Assembly (NCBI RefSeq): GCF_014779795.1
Contig: NZ_JACXZS010000009.1
Location: 144,834-208,833 of the forward strand
Origin: Microbacterium helvum
GTDB taxonomy: Bacteria; Actinomycetota; Actinomycetes; Actinomycetales; Microbacteriaceae
Direction of reading: 5' to 3'
DNA length: 64,000 bases
The position numbers and the translations under genes are program-made. Shown here piece after piece: positions 17,552 to 27,478 of this stretch (its first letter is position 1; every line of letters begins with the position of its first letter). The notes below the pieces were generated by a model. That model saw only the letters and a program-made list of their open reading frames with translations, did not search any database and was not told the DNA's origin.

Positions 17552-18495
17552 TGCCGGCAGCATCCACTCGCACCGCCCTCACCGTGCTCGGCACGGTGGG
17601 GGCGGTCGGCGCAGGCGCCGCGATCTGGGGCATCGGCATCGAGCGCTACCTGTTCACCGTCCGCTTCCATGAGGTGCCGGTGCTGCCGGACGGCGCAGCG
17701 CCGATCCGCGTGCTGCATCTGTCGGACGCGCACATGGCGCCATGGCAGCACCGCAAGCAGCGGTGGATCGCGGCTCTCGCCGAGCTGCAGCCCGACCTGA
17801 TCGTCAACACCGGCGACAACATGGGCCACGACGACGGGCTGCGCGGCCTTCGCGCCGCGTACGACCCGTTGCGCGGCATCCCGGGATTCTTCGTCCACGG
17901 GTCGAACGACCACGCGTCGCCGTCCCCGCGCAACCCGTTCAAGTACTTCCTCGGACCGTCGAAGGCCGAGCCGACGTGGGAGCCGCTGGACACGCAGGCT
18001 CTCGACCGCTACCTCACCGATGAGCTGGGCTGGCTCGACCTCAACAACCGAACCGGTTCGGTGGATGCCGGCGGCCTGCGCGTCGGAGCGTTCGGCGTGA
18101 GCGACGCACACCGCGGCTGGGACCGGCTGGAGGTGCTCCCCGAGCAGGTCGAGGCGCTGCGCGCCGGAGCGCCGGACCTGACGATCGGCGTGACGCACGC
18201 ACCGTACCGTCGCGTCCTGGACGACTTCGTCGACCTCGGCGCGGATGTGGTCTTCGCGGGGCACACGCACGGCGGCCAGGTGCGCGTGCCGGGCTTCGGA
18301 GCGCTCGTCGCCAACTGCGACATCCCGCTGAAGCAGGCGCGAGGCCTCAGTGAGTGGACTCACCTCGGGCGCACCGTCCCGCTGAACGTGAGCGCGGGGC
18401 TCGGGCACTCGATCTACGCCCCGGTGCGCTTCGCGTGCCGCCCGGAGGCGTCTCTTCTCACGCTGATTCCCCGGCGTGGTCAACAGCACCCCTGA
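17551..18495 (+). CDS. Metallophosphoesterase, membrane-anchored
   Basis: Calcineurin-like phosphoesterase of 314 residues with an N-terminal hydrophobic anchor (about residues 8-30). Metal-binding motifs are in order: LHLSDAHM, NTGDNMG, HGSNDH, GVTHAPYRR and FAGHTHGGQ. This is the Rv3683/YkuE-type class. The substrate is unknown; phospholipid or cell-wall lipid headgroups are plausible given the linkage to a PBP. The GTG start overlaps the PBP stop codon by one base. Confidence 0.88.
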   Translation: MPAASTRTALTVLGTVGAVGAGAAIWGIGIERYLFTVRFHEVPVLPDGAAPIRVLHLSDAHMAPWQHRKQRWIAALAELQPDLIVNTGDNMGHDDGLRGLRAAYDPLRGIPGFFVHGSNDHASPSPRNPFKYFLGPSKAEPTWEPLDTQALDRYLTDELGWLDLNNRTGSVDAGGLRVGAFGVSDAHRGWDRLEVLPEQVEALRAGAPDLTIGVTHAPYRRVLDDFVDLGADVVFAGHTHGGQVRVPGFGALVANCDIPLKQARGLSEWTHLGRTVPLNVSAGLGHSIYAPVRFACRPEASLLTLIPRRGQQHP

Positions 18496-18524
18496 CGATC
18501 GGTTAGACTCGGAGGGTTGCAAAA

Positions 18525-18601
<77 letters not shown>

Positions 18602-18617
18602 CAGAGCAAGATCTGAC

Positions 18618-18648
18618 AAGAGGCTCCGCCGGAAGGCGGGGCCTCTTT
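18618..18648 (+). terminator. Terminator after tRNA-Pro
   Basis: A 13-bp stem with one T-G wobble (18618-18630 with 18635-18647) and a GGAA loop. The distal arm ends in CTCTTT. It sits between the tRNA and the HAD gene and would end the tRNA transcript. Confidence 0.8.
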
Positions 18649-18666
18649 CATGAAAGGACCGAGATC

Positions 18667-19443
18667 GTGACCGACGCCGTCGCTCCCCGACTTGTCGCCT
18701 TCGATCTCGACGACACTCTGGCGCCGTCGAAGAGCGCGATCGACCCGCGGATGGGCGAGCTGCTCATCGCGCTGGCGCAGCGCGTGGAGGTGGCGATCAT
18801 CTCCGGCGGGCAGCTCGCGCAGTTCACGACGCAGGTGGTGGACCGGCTCCCGGATGCCGCGGCCGACGTCCGAGCGCGACTGCACCTGCTGCCGACGTGC
18901 GGCACGCAGTACTACCGCCTGTCGGCCGACGCGGTGGAGACCATCTACCAGCGCTCGCTCACCGACGATCAGAAGACGCGTGCGCTCGCGGCCGTCGAGG
19001 GCGAGGCGCGCCGCCTGGGCCTCTGGGCGTCTGAGACCTGGGGCGACATCCTCGAAGACCGCGGCTCGCAGATCACCTTCTCGGCGCTCGGACAGCAGGC
19101 TCCCGTCCCGGCCAAGATGGCGTGGGATCCCACCGGCGAGAAGAAGAGCCTCCTGCGCGCAGCCGTCGCGGCCTTGCTCCCCGACCTCGAGGTGCGCTCG
19201 GGAGGGTCGACCTCGGTCGACATCACCGAGCAGGGCATCGACAAGGCCTACGGCATGCGGCAGCTCGCCGAGCAGACCGGCATCGCCCTGGACGACATGC
19301 TCTTCGTCGGCGACCGGCTGGACCCCGACGGCAACGACTATCCCGTCCTGGCGATGGGCGTGCGCTGCCACGCGGTCGACGGCTGGGAGGACACCATCAC
19401 GTACCTCGAGGCGCTGATCCCGACGCTGCCCGTCCGCGGCTGA
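18667..19443 (+). CDS. HAD-IIB family hydrolase (phosphomannomutase-like)
   Basis: A 258-residue haloacid-dehalogenase phosphatase. Motif I is AFDLDDTLAPSK (nucleophile and acid Asp), motif II IISGGQ, motif III around the Lys of DPTGEKKS/IDKAYG, and motif IV FVGDRLDPDGNDYP. The IIB cap inserted between motifs II and III makes sugar phosphates the likely substrates; some relatives are annotated as phosphomannomutases. GTG start with AAAGGA at 18653-18658. It stands alone downstream of tRNA-Pro. Confidence 0.85.
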   Translation: MTDAVAPRLVAFDLDDTLAPSKSAIDPRMGELLIALAQRVEVAIISGGQLAQFTTQVVDRLPDAAADVRARLHLLPTCGTQYYRLSADAVETIYQRSLTDDQKTRALAAVEGEARRLGLWASETWGDILEDRGSQITFSALGQQAPVPAKMAWDPTGEKKSLLRAAVAALLPDLEVRSGGSTSVDITEQGIDKAYGMRQLAEQTGIALDDMLFVGDRLDPDGNDYPVLAMGVRCHAVDGWEDTITYLEALIPTLPVRG

Positions 19444-19505
19444 CGACCCTCGTCGCCGGGTTGGCCGGCTCCGACGGGCGGCTCGCCACGTTTCGTCTCG
19501 CTCCG

Positions 19506-19544
19506 CTCGCTCAACGACCAGGAGTTCCCTGGTCGTTGAGCGAG
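19506..19544. repeat. Perfect 17-bp inverted repeat in a convergent spacer
   Basis: CTCGCTCAACGACCAGG (19506-19522), loop AGTTC, and its exact reverse complement (19528-19544). It lies between the convergent HAD and lldD genes and is preceded by GTTTCGTCTCGCTCCG (19491 onward). It could act as a terminator for lldD. From memory, GAGCGAGCGCAGCGAGACGAAA-type sequences recur in intergenic regions of Microbacteriaceae, so it is probably also a dispersed repeat. Confidence 0.8.
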
Positions 19545-19554
19545 GGCGCGGGCG

Positions 19555-20910
19555 TCAGGCCTTCGCGCGCGCGGCGGAGGACTTCGCGGTGCGGGATGCT
19601 GCGGCATCCCCCTTCGCGACGGTCGCGCGCGGCGAACGCGGGCGCGGGCCGGCCGCCTCTGCAGCAGCCGCGACGGGCGCGGCCACCGGAACGAGGCGCT
19701 GCAGCTGCGTGACGTGACGCGGCTCGAGCTCGGCGATCGACGAGACGCCGAGGAGCTTCATGGTGCGCTCGATCTCGCTGCGCAGGATCGCGATCGTGCG
19801 GTCGACGCCCTGTCGCCCGCCCGCCATCAGTCCGTACAGGTAGGCGCGGCCGATGAGGGTGAACTTCGCACCGAGCGCGATCGAGGCGACGATGTCGGCG
19901 CCGTTCATGATGCCGGTGTCGACCATGACGGTCGCATCCTTGCCGACCTCGCGGACGACCTCGGGCAGAAGGCGGAACGGGATCGGCGCGCGGTCGAGCT
20001 GGCGGCCGCCGTGGTTCGACAGGATGATGCCGTCGACGCCGGCGTCGATGAGCCGCTTCGAGTCCGCGACGTTCTGCACACCCTTCACGACGATCTTGCC
20101 GGGCCAGATGTCGCGGATGATCGCGAGGTCGTCGTAGCTGATCGTCGGGTCCATGGCCGCGTCGAGCAGCTCGCCGACGGTGCCGCCCGTGGTCGACAGC
20201 GACGCGAACTCGAGCTTGGGCGTGGTGAGGAAGTCGTACCACCACCACGGCCGCGGGATGGCGTTGACGATCGTGCCGAGGGTCAGCTGCGGCGGGATCG
20301 AGAAGCCGTTGCGCTTGTCGCGCAGGCGCGCGCCGGCGACCGGCGTGTCGACGGTGAACAGCAGCGTGTCGAAGCCCGCGGCGGCGGCGCGACGCGCGAG
20401 CCCGTACGAGATCTCGCGGTCGCGCATGACGTACAGCTGGAACCAGTTGCGCCCGTGCGGGTTGGCCGCCTTGACACCCTCGATCGAGGTCGTGCCGAGC
20501 GTCGAGAGGGTGAACGGGATGCCGGCGGCCCCTGCCGCACCGGCACCCGCCGTCTCGCCCTCGGTCTGCATGAGGCGCGTGAAGCCGGTCGGCGCGATGC
20601 CGAACGGCATCGCCGAGGGGCCGCCCAGGATCTCGGTGGACAGATCGACGCTCTCGGCCGGGCGCAGCACGTCGGGGTGGAACTCGACGTCCTCGAACGC
20701 CTGGCGGGCGCGCGCGAGCGACAGCTCGCCCTCCGCGGCACCGTCGGTGTAGTCGAACGCCGCCTTGGGCGTGCGGCGCTTCGCGATGGTGCGCAGGTCG
20801 TAGATCGTGAGCGCGGCGTCGAGGCGGCGCTTGCGCCCGTCGAGCTCGGGCTTCTTGAACTGCATGAGCTCGAGCAGCTCAGCGGGCTTGGGGAACTGGC
20901 GGGTGACCAT
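19555..20910 (-). CDS. lldD: FMN-dependent alpha-hydroxy-acid dehydrogenase (L-lactate dehydrogenase, quinone-type)
   Basis: Oxidises L-lactate (or a related 2-hydroxy acid) to the oxo acid with FMN, 451 residues. Visible are YTDGAAEGE near the N-terminus, [39 protein letters not shown] and the [12 protein letters not shown] stretch with the catalytic His and substrate Arg. A C-terminal Ala/Arg-rich extension of about 45 residues exceeds the usual length (around 385-400). The upstream FadR-type regulator, 17 bases away, and its operators support a lactate operon. Confidence 0.88.
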   Translation of the reverse strand: MVTRQFPKPAELLELMQFKKPELDGRKRRLDAALTIYDLRTIAKRRTPKAAFDYTDGAAEGELSLARARQAFEDVEFHPDVLRPAESVDLSTEILGGPSAMPFGIAPTGFTRLMQTEGETAGAGAAGAAGIPFTLSTLGTTSIEGVKAANPHGRNWFQLYVMRDREISYGLARRAAAAGFDTLLFTVDTPVAGARLRDKRNGFSIPPQLTLGTIVNAIPRPWWWYDFLTTPKLEFASLSTTGGTVGELLDAAMDPTISYDDLAIIRDIWPGKIVVKGVQNVADSKRLIDAGVDGIILSNHGGRQLDRAPIPFRLLPEVVREVGKDATVMVDTGIMNGADIVASIALGAKFTLIGRAYLYGLMAGGRQGVDRTIAILRSEIERTMKLLGVSSIAELEPRHVTQLQRLVPVAAPVAAAAEAAGPRPRSPRATVAKGDAAASRTAKSSAARAKA

Positions 20911-20927
20911 GGGGACCTCTCGTTCGG

Positions 20928-21674
20928 TCAGGGGTTCGTGGGGAGATGGATGCCGGCGGCCGAGGGCGCGAGTCCCGCGGCCTCGTAATAGCCGGCGATG
21001 TGGTCGTGGACGAGGGTGCGCGCACGCGCGCCGTCGCCGGCGTCCACGGCGTCGAGGATCGCGTGGTGCTCTCGACGGAGTCGGGCCGCCGCGCTCTGCC
21101 AGTCGGCGAGGCCGGCCGCGCCGGCCTGCACGTACGACTCGATGGCGGTGCGCAGGCCCGCCATCATGGCGGCGATCACGACGTTGCCGGAGGCCTCGGC
21201 CAGGGCGAGGTGCAGCTGTGCGTCGAGCGCGAGGAACTCCGGAGTGGTGAGGTCGTCGGCATCCATCGCGTCGACGATGTCGCGAGCAGCACCGGTCGAG
21301 CGTTCCGGGTCGGCGGCGAGAGCGTCGACGACGGCGGATTCGAGCACGAGCCGGGTGGCGACGACGTCGTCGAAGGGAAAGCCCTGAGCGGCCACCTGAA
21401 GCCGCAGCAGCGCCGACATGCCCCCCTGCGGCGTCGCGATGATGATCGCGCCGGAGGTCGGCCCTGAGCCGGTGCCGGTGCGGATGAGTCCCATCACCTC
21501 GAGCACGCGCAGCGCCTCGCGCACGCTGGATCGCCCGACGCCGAGCGTGGCCGACAGCTCGCGCTCGGGCGGCAGGCGGTCGCCGGGACGCAGCCGGCCG
21601 TCGAGCAGGTCGGCCTCGATCTTCTCGAGCACGACGCGCCAGGCGCGCGCTGCGGGAGCGGTGGTTCCGGTCAC
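20928..21674 (-). CDS. lldR: FadR/GntR-family regulator (LldR-like)
   Basis: Transcriptional repressor of 248 residues. The winged HTH at the N-terminus ([30 protein letters not shown]) is followed by an all-helical FCD effector domain with its metal/effector His/Asp residues ([14 protein letters not shown]...[12 protein letters not shown]). The GTG at 21674 follows GAGGAG closely; an ATG four codons upstream (21686) is the alternative. It precedes lldD and has two operators of FadR type in its promoter, so it is likely autoregulated and induced by lactate. Confidence 0.87.
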   Translation of the reverse strand: MTGTTAPAARAWRVVLEKIEADLLDGRLRPGDRLPPERELSATLGVGRSSVREALRVLEVMGLIRTGTGSGPTSGAIIIATPQGGMSALLRLQVAAQGFPFDDVVATRLVLESAVVDALAADPERSTGAARDIVDAMDADDLTTPEFLALDAQLHLALAEASGNVVIAAMMAGLRTAIESYVQAGAAGLADWQSAAARLRREHHAILDAVDAGDGARARTLVHDHIAGYYEAAGLAPSAAGIHLPTNP

Positions 21675-21714
21675 GGATCTCCTCATCCATGCTCAGGACA
21701 CGGCGTCCGCGCCG

Positions 21715-21755
21715 TGTGGTCAGACCACGATAACGTGTGGTCCGACCACAGGCAA
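21715..21755 (-). promoter_or_regulatory. lldR-lldD promoter with two FadR-type operators
   Basis: On the minus strand a -35 TTGCCT (21755-21750) and a -10 TATCGT (21732-21727) are separated by exactly 17 bases. Operator 2 (21736-21750) is a perfect palindrome, TGTGGT-CCG-ACCACA, filling the spacer. Operator 1 (21715-21729) has the same pattern with one end base changed, TGTGGT-CAG-ACCACG, and covers the -10. Centres are 21 bp apart, two helical turns. TGGT-N3-ACCA is the classic FadR/LldR-type half-site pair. Confidence 0.8.
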
Positions 21756-21799
21756 CCCGCGTGACGCCGGATGTCGCCGAGGGGCGCTAGCCTGACGTC

Positions 21800-22630
21800 A
21801 TGGATCCCCTCATCCTCGTCCTCATCGTCGCGGGCATCGCCGCGGCGTTCTGCTGGATCACGTCTCTCGTCACCGACGAGACCTCATGGATCGATCGGCT
21901 GTGGTCGATCGTCCCGGTGATCTACGTGTGGATCTTCGCCGGGGCCGCGCTCATCGCCGGCATCGATGCGACCCGCCTCGTCGTGATGGCGGTGCTGGTC
22001 ACGGCGTGGGGTGTGCGCCTCACCTTCAACTTCGCCCGCAAGGGCGGGTACACCGGCATGGAGGACTACCGGTGGGCGATCCTGCGCGGCCGCATGTCGC
22101 GCTGGCAGTTCCAGCTGTTCAACCTCTTCTTCATCGTGCTCTTCCAGAGTGCGCTGCTGGTGCTCATCACGCTGCCCGCCTACATCGCGTGGCAGCATTC
22201 CTCGCCTTTCAACGGATGGGATGCCGTCTTCGCAGCGCTGTTCGTCGCGTTCCTGATCGGCGAGACCGTCGCAGATCAGCAGCAGTGGCGGTTCCACCAG
22301 GCGAAGAAGGCGGCGGGCGGTTCGCTGGAGCCCGGGTTCCTCACGACGGGGCTCTTCGCCTACAGCCGGCACCCCAACTTCTTCTTCGAGCAGGCGCAGT
22401 GGTGGGCGTTCTACGCGATCGGCGCGGTGGCTCTCGTCGCCGACGGCGGCAGCTGGCTCAACTGGACCGTTCTCGGGGCGCTGATGCTGAGTGTGCTGTT
22501 CATCGGGTCGACGGTGTTCACCGAGTCGATCTCGTCGGCGAAGTATCCCGCGTACCGCGACTATCAGCGGTCGACGTCGATGCTGATCCCGCTCCCCCGC
22601 CGCCGTCGTCCGGCTGCCGAGACGGCCTGA
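21800..22630 (+). CDS. DUF1295 domain membrane protein (steroid 5-alpha-reductase-like)
   Basis: A 276-residue integral membrane protein with about seven hydrophobic segments. The DUF1295 signature is present: WGVRLTFNFARKGGYTGMEDYRW, then DQQQWRFHQAKK, then LFAYSRHPNFFFEQAQWW and the C-terminal SSAKYPAYRDYQRSTSMLIP. Relatives resemble steroid reductases and isoprenylcysteine methyltransferases. No substrate can be assigned. It is transcribed divergently from lldR. Confidence 0.82.
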   Translation: MDPLILVLIVAGIAAAFCWITSLVTDETSWIDRLWSIVPVIYVWIFAGAALIAGIDATRLVVMAVLVTAWGVRLTFNFARKGGYTGMEDYRWAILRGRMSRWQFQLFNLFFIVLFQSALLVLITLPAYIAWQHSSPFNGWDAVFAALFVAFLIGETVADQQQWRFHQAKKAAGGSLEPGFLTTGLFAYSRHPNFFFEQAQWWAFYAIGAVALVADGGSWLNWTVLGALMLSVLFIGSTVFTESISSAKYPAYRDYQRSTSMLIPLPRRRRPAAETA

Positions 22631-22649
22631 GACCGCCGGCTCGACCGAC

Positions 22650-23297
22650 TCACTCCAGGCGGCCGCCCGAGGCGCGCAGATAGTCCTCGGCGCACAGCGA
22701 CTCGTACGTGACGCGATCGGCCGTCAGCTCATCGATGGCGACCTGGTCTCCGTCGAACACGAACCTGCCCCCGACGAGCCGCGCATTGAAGAGCGCCTTG
22801 CGTCCGCAGCGGCAGATCGTCTTCAGCTCTTCCAGACTGTGCGCGAGTTCGAGCAGCCGTGCCGAACCCGGGAACGCCTGCGTCTGGAAGTCGGTGCGGA
22901 TCCCGTACGCGAGCACGGGAACACCGTCGAACACCACGATGCGCAGCAGGTCGTCGACCTGCTCGCGCGTCAGGAACTGCGCCTCGTCGATGAGCAGGCA
23001 GGCGACGTCGACCTCGTGCTCCAGTGCCTCGGGGACGAGCGTGTCGGCGGCCTCGGCCTTGACGCGGGCACGGTGCTCGGCGAAGAGCGCCCGGATGTCG
23101 TCCTCGGGGCGCACCAGGAAGTCGACGGTGCGCTTGACTCCCAGGCGGCTGTCGATCTGGTCGGCACCTTTGGTGTCGATCGCGGGCTTCGCCAGCAGCA
23201 CGTGCTGGCCGCGCTCCTCATAGTTGTACGCGGCCTGCAGGAGCGACGTCGACTTGCCGGAGTTCATCGCGCCGTATCGGAAGTAGAGCTTGGCCAC
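22650..23297 (-). CDS. tdk: Thymidine kinase
   Basis: Type II thymidine kinase for deoxythymidine salvage, 215 residues. P-loop GAMNSGKST at residue 10, VDVACLLIDEAQFL (Walker B with the catalytic Glu), and YGIRTDFQTQAFPGS (lasso/thymidine-binding segment). A zinc-lid region follows, but only CRCG and one later Cys (SLCAED) are visible, so the usual four-ligand zinc site looks reduced. GTG start. It is 18 bases upstream of the DUF2207 gene stop, possibly an independent unit. Confidence 0.93.
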   Translation of the reverse strand: MAKLYFRYGAMNSGKSTSLLQAAYNYEERGQHVLLAKPAIDTKGADQIDSRLGVKRTVDFLVRPEDDIRALFAEHRARVKAEAADTLVPEALEHEVDVACLLIDEAQFLTREQVDDLLRIVVFDGVPVLAYGIRTDFQTQAFPGSARLLELAHSLEELKTICRCGRKALFNARLVGGRFVFDGDQVAIDELTADRVTYESLCAEDYLRASGGRLE

Positions 23298-23315
23298 GGA
23301 TCGAGCGTAGTCGGA

Positions 23316-25370
23316 TCAGCGACCCCCGAAACCGCCGCCTCCTCCCCCACCGCCCGAGAAGCCGCCGCCGAACGACCCGCCCGACGACGACCAGCTGCTC
23401 GAGAACGACGACCCCGAAGAGCTGGACGAGCTGCCGCTGGAGACCGGCGTGGCGGCCAGGCGGCCGATCGACGACGACGCGTCGGACAGCGAGTCGGACG
23501 TGACCGAGTCGAACAGGGCGACCCGCGTCGCCGGCACCTCTGCCGGGGCCGCCGCCTGGATCACGCGCACCCACTCGCGCTGCATGCCGAACAGTACGGC
23601 GTACGGCAGCAGGCGCTCATAGAGGTTGACGACGTCCGCGCCCGGCACGTTCGGGGCGTCACCGTAGGGGCGGCGCCCCGACGACACCAGGTCGGCGGTC
23701 TGCGGCGTCTGGGCGGCATGCAGGCGATCCTCCTCCGCCAGGCGCAGATACGTGCGGATGCCCTCGAGGTACGTCTTGTGGCGGCCGCCCGCGAGCGTCA
23801 GCGTCGTCTTGGGCAGGCCGAACCACGGCAGCACGATGAAGGCGCCGAACGCGCTCGCGATAGAGAGGAAGTTGATCCAGCCGCCGAGGTATCCGAGGTC
23901 GGTGAGCACCGAGGGCACGGCATCCAGGAAGAACGTCATGACGACCGCGATCGCCAGTCCGCCGAACTGCAGGAGTCCGCGGATGCCGCCGACCCAGCCC
24001 GGCGTGCGGCTGCGGTAGCCGCGGTCGACCGTCGAGTCCTCGATCCGCCGCACGTACGTCACCGCCCGCACCGGAGGCTTCTGCGCGAAGAGGCCGAGGT
24101 CCACCCGGTCGCCGGGTGCGGCCTCCTTTCCGAACAGGGTCGTGACGATGCGACGGTCGTCGTGCTCGAGGCCCTCGGCATCGCGCAGGATCACATGGAA
24201 GTCATCGGCGTCCGAGCGATCGCCGGATGCCGTGATCTCCACCTTGTCGCGCACGGCGAGGTCGACCACGTGCGCGGCAAGCGCCTTCGCCGGCACGCCG
24301 AGCACACCCGCCGAGAGCGTCGGCGACTCGTCGACCGGCGCCGTGTACTCCACGATCACCGGCGACCGATCCGGGTTGCGGCGCAGGAACCCCTTCATGA
24401 CGAGCACGAACACGAGCCCGCCGAATCCGGCGAGCAGGCCCAGCACCGGCAGGATCCATTCCCACCAGGGGTAGGGCGGCGGTGGCGGCGGGGTGGGGGC
24501 CACGAAGGTGCCGAGCTCGAAGCCGATCGCGACGGTGACGTTCTCATCGGGGCCGAGGTCCGCGTCGGCCGCGGTGAACGCGAGCTGGGTGTCGACGGCG
24601 CCCTCGATGCCGTGACCGAGCGCCCACGCGACGACCTGATCCGGCGGCGAGAGGGTCTCCGCGGGCTGGATGGAGCAGCGATCGGTCGACTGCGCAGGTC
24701 CGCTGTAGCAGTACAACCGGTCCGCGAGGATGCCGCCCGCAGCATCGCCCAGCACGTGCACGTGCGCGCGCACATCGCCGAACGGCTGCGCGTGGTCGGT
24801 GCCGACGGTGTCCCAGTAGAACTCGTCGGCAGCGGTGTCTTCGAAGCGGAGCACGACGTCGCTCATCGTGTACGAGATGACGTAGGTCTGCGTGCCGTGC
24901 ACGTAGGTGTCGTCCCCGGTCAGCACGTAGACGAAGTCGTCGTCCTGCTCGGTCCACCACGGGATCGGTGCTCCGCCTGCTCCGGTGACGCTCACGACCT
25001 GCGGGTCGTGAGCGATGCCCGAGTCGGCCTTCGGGATCCACCGCACGATGCCCTTGTTCTGGTCGAACTCAGGAAAGCGCGCGACGATCGTCTCGGTCGT
25101 GTACAGCTGGCTCTGGCCGCCGGCATCCCGCCCCAGCCAGTAGTCGGCCTCGAACGAGTCGTACGAGAAGTCGTCGACCGAGCCCGCAGCACGCAGCGCC
25201 GCGGCGCCGGAAGTCCCCGAACGGGTGGCCACACCGGCCGAGTCGCCGGACGCGGCCGGAGCGCGGATGATCGCGATCGCGGACGCCGCGGCGAGGACCA
25301 CGACAAGGGCGACCGCGATGCCGACATTCCGCCACGTCAGCAGGGTGCGCCAGGAGGGCCGTGCTCGCAT
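23316..25370 (-). CDS. DUF2207 domain-containing membrane protein
   Basis: A 684-residue protein. An N-terminal signal/anchor segment precedes an extracytoplasmic DUF2207 domain (about 65-290). A Pro-rich linker and a transmembrane helix follow ([20 protein letters not shown]), then a cytoplasmic region and two more hydrophobic segments near 470-520. The tail is extraordinary: about 50 residues of Ser then Gly only, ending [14 protein letters not shown]. Such tails are common in this family. Function unknown. It is nine bases after the glycosylase gene on the same strand. Confidence 0.82.
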   Translation of the reverse strand: MRARPSWRTLLTWRNVGIAVALVVVLAAASAIAIIRAPAASGDSAGVATRSGTSGAAALRAAGSVDDFSYDSFEADYWLGRDAGGQSQLYTTETIVARFPEFDQNKGIVRWIPKADSGIAHDPQVVSVTGAGGAPIPWWTEQDDDFVYVLTGDDTYVHGTQTYVISYTMSDVVLRFEDTAADEFYWDTVGTDHAQPFGDVRAHVHVLGDAAGGILADRLYCYSGPAQSTDRCSIQPAETLSPPDQVVAWALGHGIEGAVDTQLAFTAADADLGPDENVTVAIGFELGTFVAPTPPPPPPYPWWEWILPVLGLLAGFGGLVFVLVMKGFLRRNPDRSPVIVEYTAPVDESPTLSAGVLGVPAKALAAHVVDLAVRDKVEITASGDRSDADDFHVILRDAEGLEHDDRRIVTTLFGKEAAPGDRVDLGLFAQKPPVRAVTYVRRIEDSTVDRGYRSRTPGWVGGIRGLLQFGGLAIAVVMTFFLDAVPSVLTDLGYLGGWINFLSIASAFGAFIVLPWFGLPKTTLTLAGGRHKTYLEGIRTYLRLAEEDRLHAAQTPQTADLVSSGRRPYGDAPNVPGADVVNLYERLLPYAVLFGMQREWVRVIQAAAPAEVPATRVALFDSVTSDSLSDASSSIGRLAATPVSSGSSSSSSGSSFSSSWSSSGGSFGGGFSGGGGGGGGFGGR

Positions 25371-25379
25371 GCCCCCACC

Positions 25380-25817
25380 CTAGGGGGCGAGCACCCCGCG
25401 CTCCCACGTCTCGACAGCCCCGGGTGTCGCGACGAAGCTCGGTGCCGCCCGGGCGACCGCGGGCAGGCGTTCCAGCCAGGCGGGATCCCGCACAGCGACC
25501 TTCGACCGCAGATGCGCCAGTTCGAACCCGAGCTGCCCTGTCGTCACCGGGATGCCGGGGCTCGCAGCATCCCGTCTCACAATGCGCGACGCGTCGAACG
25601 AATAGCCGCGTGCGGTGGCCTCGGCGTGCAGCGACGCCAGATAGTGCCCGATCGCGTCGAGCGGCTCGTCACGGGCGCGGAAGCGCTCCAGCTGCGGATG
25701 CCGCGTGTACCCGCGGGTCCCGCCGTCCAGCACCTTCTGGGCAAGCAGCGCCTCACGCCAGCACGCGACCAGCGCCATCCGGTCGAGGATCGACGGGTCC
25801 ACCGACCACAGGCGCAC
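25380..25817 (-). CDS. Pyrimidine dimer DNA glycosylase / endonuclease V family
   Basis: A 145-residue protein starting MRLWSVDPSILDRMALVACW, matching the Pyr_excise (T4 DenV) family, which cuts beside UV-induced pyrimidine dimers. Conserved Arg and Glu/Trp residues lie near the N-terminus, as in the phage enzyme, where the N-terminal amine is the nucleophile. GTG start, five bases after mqo, so probably co-transcribed. Sequence identity to T4 DenV cannot be judged here; some bacterial members are annotated only as Pyr_excise domain proteins. Confidence 0.78.
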   Translation of the reverse strand: MRLWSVDPSILDRMALVACWREALLAQKVLDGGTRGYTRHPQLERFRARDEPLDAIGHYLASLHAEATARGYSFDASRIVRRDAASPGIPVTTGQLGFELAHLRSKVAVRDPAWLERLPAVARAAPSFVATPGAVETWERGVLAP

Positions 25818-25821
25818 GGGC

Positions 25822-27348
25822 TCAGGCCGTGAGGGCGAGCGTCTCGGCGGTCTCGCCGAGCGACTCGCGGGCCACCTCGGGACGCGGGTTGAGCGTGTCG
25901 CCGTAGCTGGGGATCAGCTCGCGCAGGCGCGGCTCCCACTCGGCGATGCGGTCGGGGAAGCAGGACTTCAGCAGACCGAGCATGATCGACACCGCCGTCG
26001 ACGCGCCGGGCGAGGCGCCCAGCAGGCCTGCGATCGTGCCGTCGGCACCGGTGACGACCTCGGTGCCGAACTGCAGCACACCACCCTTCTCGGGGTCCTT
26101 CTTCATGACCTGCGCGCGCTGGCCGGCCTGGATCAGCGTCCAGTCCTCGTCCTTCGCGGTGGGCATGAACACGCGCAGCGAGTCGACCTTCTTCTTGTGG
26201 TTCTTGACGAGCTCGCCCAGGAGGTACGTGATGAGGCTGGGGTTGTCCCACGCGACCTTCAGCATCGGGCCGAGATTGCCCCACCGCACCTGGCCGACGA
26301 TGTCGAACCACGAGCCGGTCTTGAGGAATTTCGGGCTGAACGTCGCGAACGGTCCGAACAGCAGGGATGCCTCGCCGTCGACCATGCGGGTGTCCAGATG
26401 CGGCACCGACATCGGCGGGGCGCCGACCGATGCCTGCGAGTAGACCTTCGCCTGGTGCTGCGCGACGATCGCGGGGTTCGAGGTCTTGAGGAACTGGCCG
26501 CCGATCGGGAACACTCCGTAGCCCGAGATCTCGGGGATGCCCGAGCGCTGCAGCAGCTTGAGCGCCCAGCCGCCGGCGCCGACGAAGACGAACTTGGCGC
26601 GGATCTCGCCGGGCGTGCGTCCGATCGTGCGGCGGTACTTGACCTTCCACGTGCCGTCCGCGAGCCGCTTGAGGCGACGCACCTCGGTGTTGGTGCGGAC
26701 GTCGGCCCCCTCGTCGGCGAGACGGTCGAACAGCTGGTGCGTGAGCGCGCCGAAGTCGACGTCGGTGCCGGCCGGCATCCGCGTCGCAGCGAACGGCTCG
26801 CCCTTGCGGCGCTTCTGCATGAGCAGCGGCGCCCACTGGTTGATGACGCGGGAGTCCTCGCTGTACTCGATGCCCTGGAAGAGAGGCTCGTCCTTGAGCG
26901 CCTCGTAGCGCTTCTTGAGGTACGCGACGTCCTTCTCGCCCCGGACGAACGTCATGTGCGGCGTCGAGTTGATGAACGTGGTGGGGGCGTCCAGCACTCC
27001 CGCCTCGACGAGCGACGACCACAGCTGGCGGCTCTGCTGGAACTGCTCGTTGATCGAGATGGCCTTCGCCGGGTCGACCGAGCCGTCCTTGCCCTCGGGC
27101 ATGTAGTTCAGCTCGCAGAGCGCCGCGTGACCGGTGCCGGCATTGTTCCACGCGTTCGAGCTCTCGAGCGCGACGTCGCTCAGTCGCTCGAAGACGGCGA
27201 TCTTGAGGTCGGGCTGCAGCTGGTGCAGCAGCGTCCCGAGCGTCGCGCTCATGATCCCGCCGCCGATCAGCAGCACATCGACGGTCTCGACCGTGCTGTT
27301 CGTCGAGGGAGCGGGGGCGTGGGCGGACTCAGCGGGCGTATCGGTCAC
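25822..27348 (-). CDS. mqo: Malate:quinone oxidoreductase
   Basis: Membrane-associated FAD enzyme of the TCA cycle oxidising malate to oxaloacetate with quinone, 508 residues. The N-terminal dinucleotide-binding motif is VLLIGGGIMSATLG. Other family marks are SSNAWNNAGTGHAALCELNYMP, GAGGWALKLLQRSGIPE and LLGASPGASTAVSIML. Start GTG at 27348, preceded by a non-conserved Ser/Ala/Pro-rich stretch. The glycosylase gene follows. A repeat-containing spacer lies upstream. Confidence 0.95.
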   Translation of the reverse strand: MTDTPAESAHAPAPSTNSTVETVDVLLIGGGIMSATLGTLLHQLQPDLKIAVFERLSDVALESSNAWNNAGTGHAALCELNYMPEGKDGSVDPAKAISINEQFQQSRQLWSSLVEAGVLDAPTTFINSTPHMTFVRGEKDVAYLKKRYEALKDEPLFQGIEYSEDSRVINQWAPLLMQKRRKGEPFAATRMPAGTDVDFGALTHQLFDRLADEGADVRTNTEVRRLKRLADGTWKVKYRRTIGRTPGEIRAKFVFVGAGGWALKLLQRSGIPEISGYGVFPIGGQFLKTSNPAIVAQHQAKVYSQASVGAPPMSVPHLDTRMVDGEASLLFGPFATFSPKFLKTGSWFDIVGQVRWGNLGPMLKVAWDNPSLITYLLGELVKNHKKKVDSLRVFMPTAKDEDWTLIQAGQRAQVMKKDPEKGGVLQFGTEVVTGADGTIAGLLGASPGASTAVSIMLGLLKSCFPDRIAEWEPRLRELIPSYGDTLNPRPEVARESLGETAETLALTA

Positions 27349-27478
27349 CCGTCAATCTTAGTTCGCCGCCAAAGCGCCGACGTCGCCACGGCGGCCAGCG
27401 CCGCCCTCGTCGCTGTCCACGCTGTACGAGGATGTGTTCGTCGACGCGAGGATCCCGGGCGCGGGGCATCACCTCCTC

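Noticed and set aside
22839..25832. 997-residue open frame on the plus strand
   Set aside because: Antisense to tdk, the DUF2207 gene and the glycosylase gene, all of which have clear domains on the minus strand.
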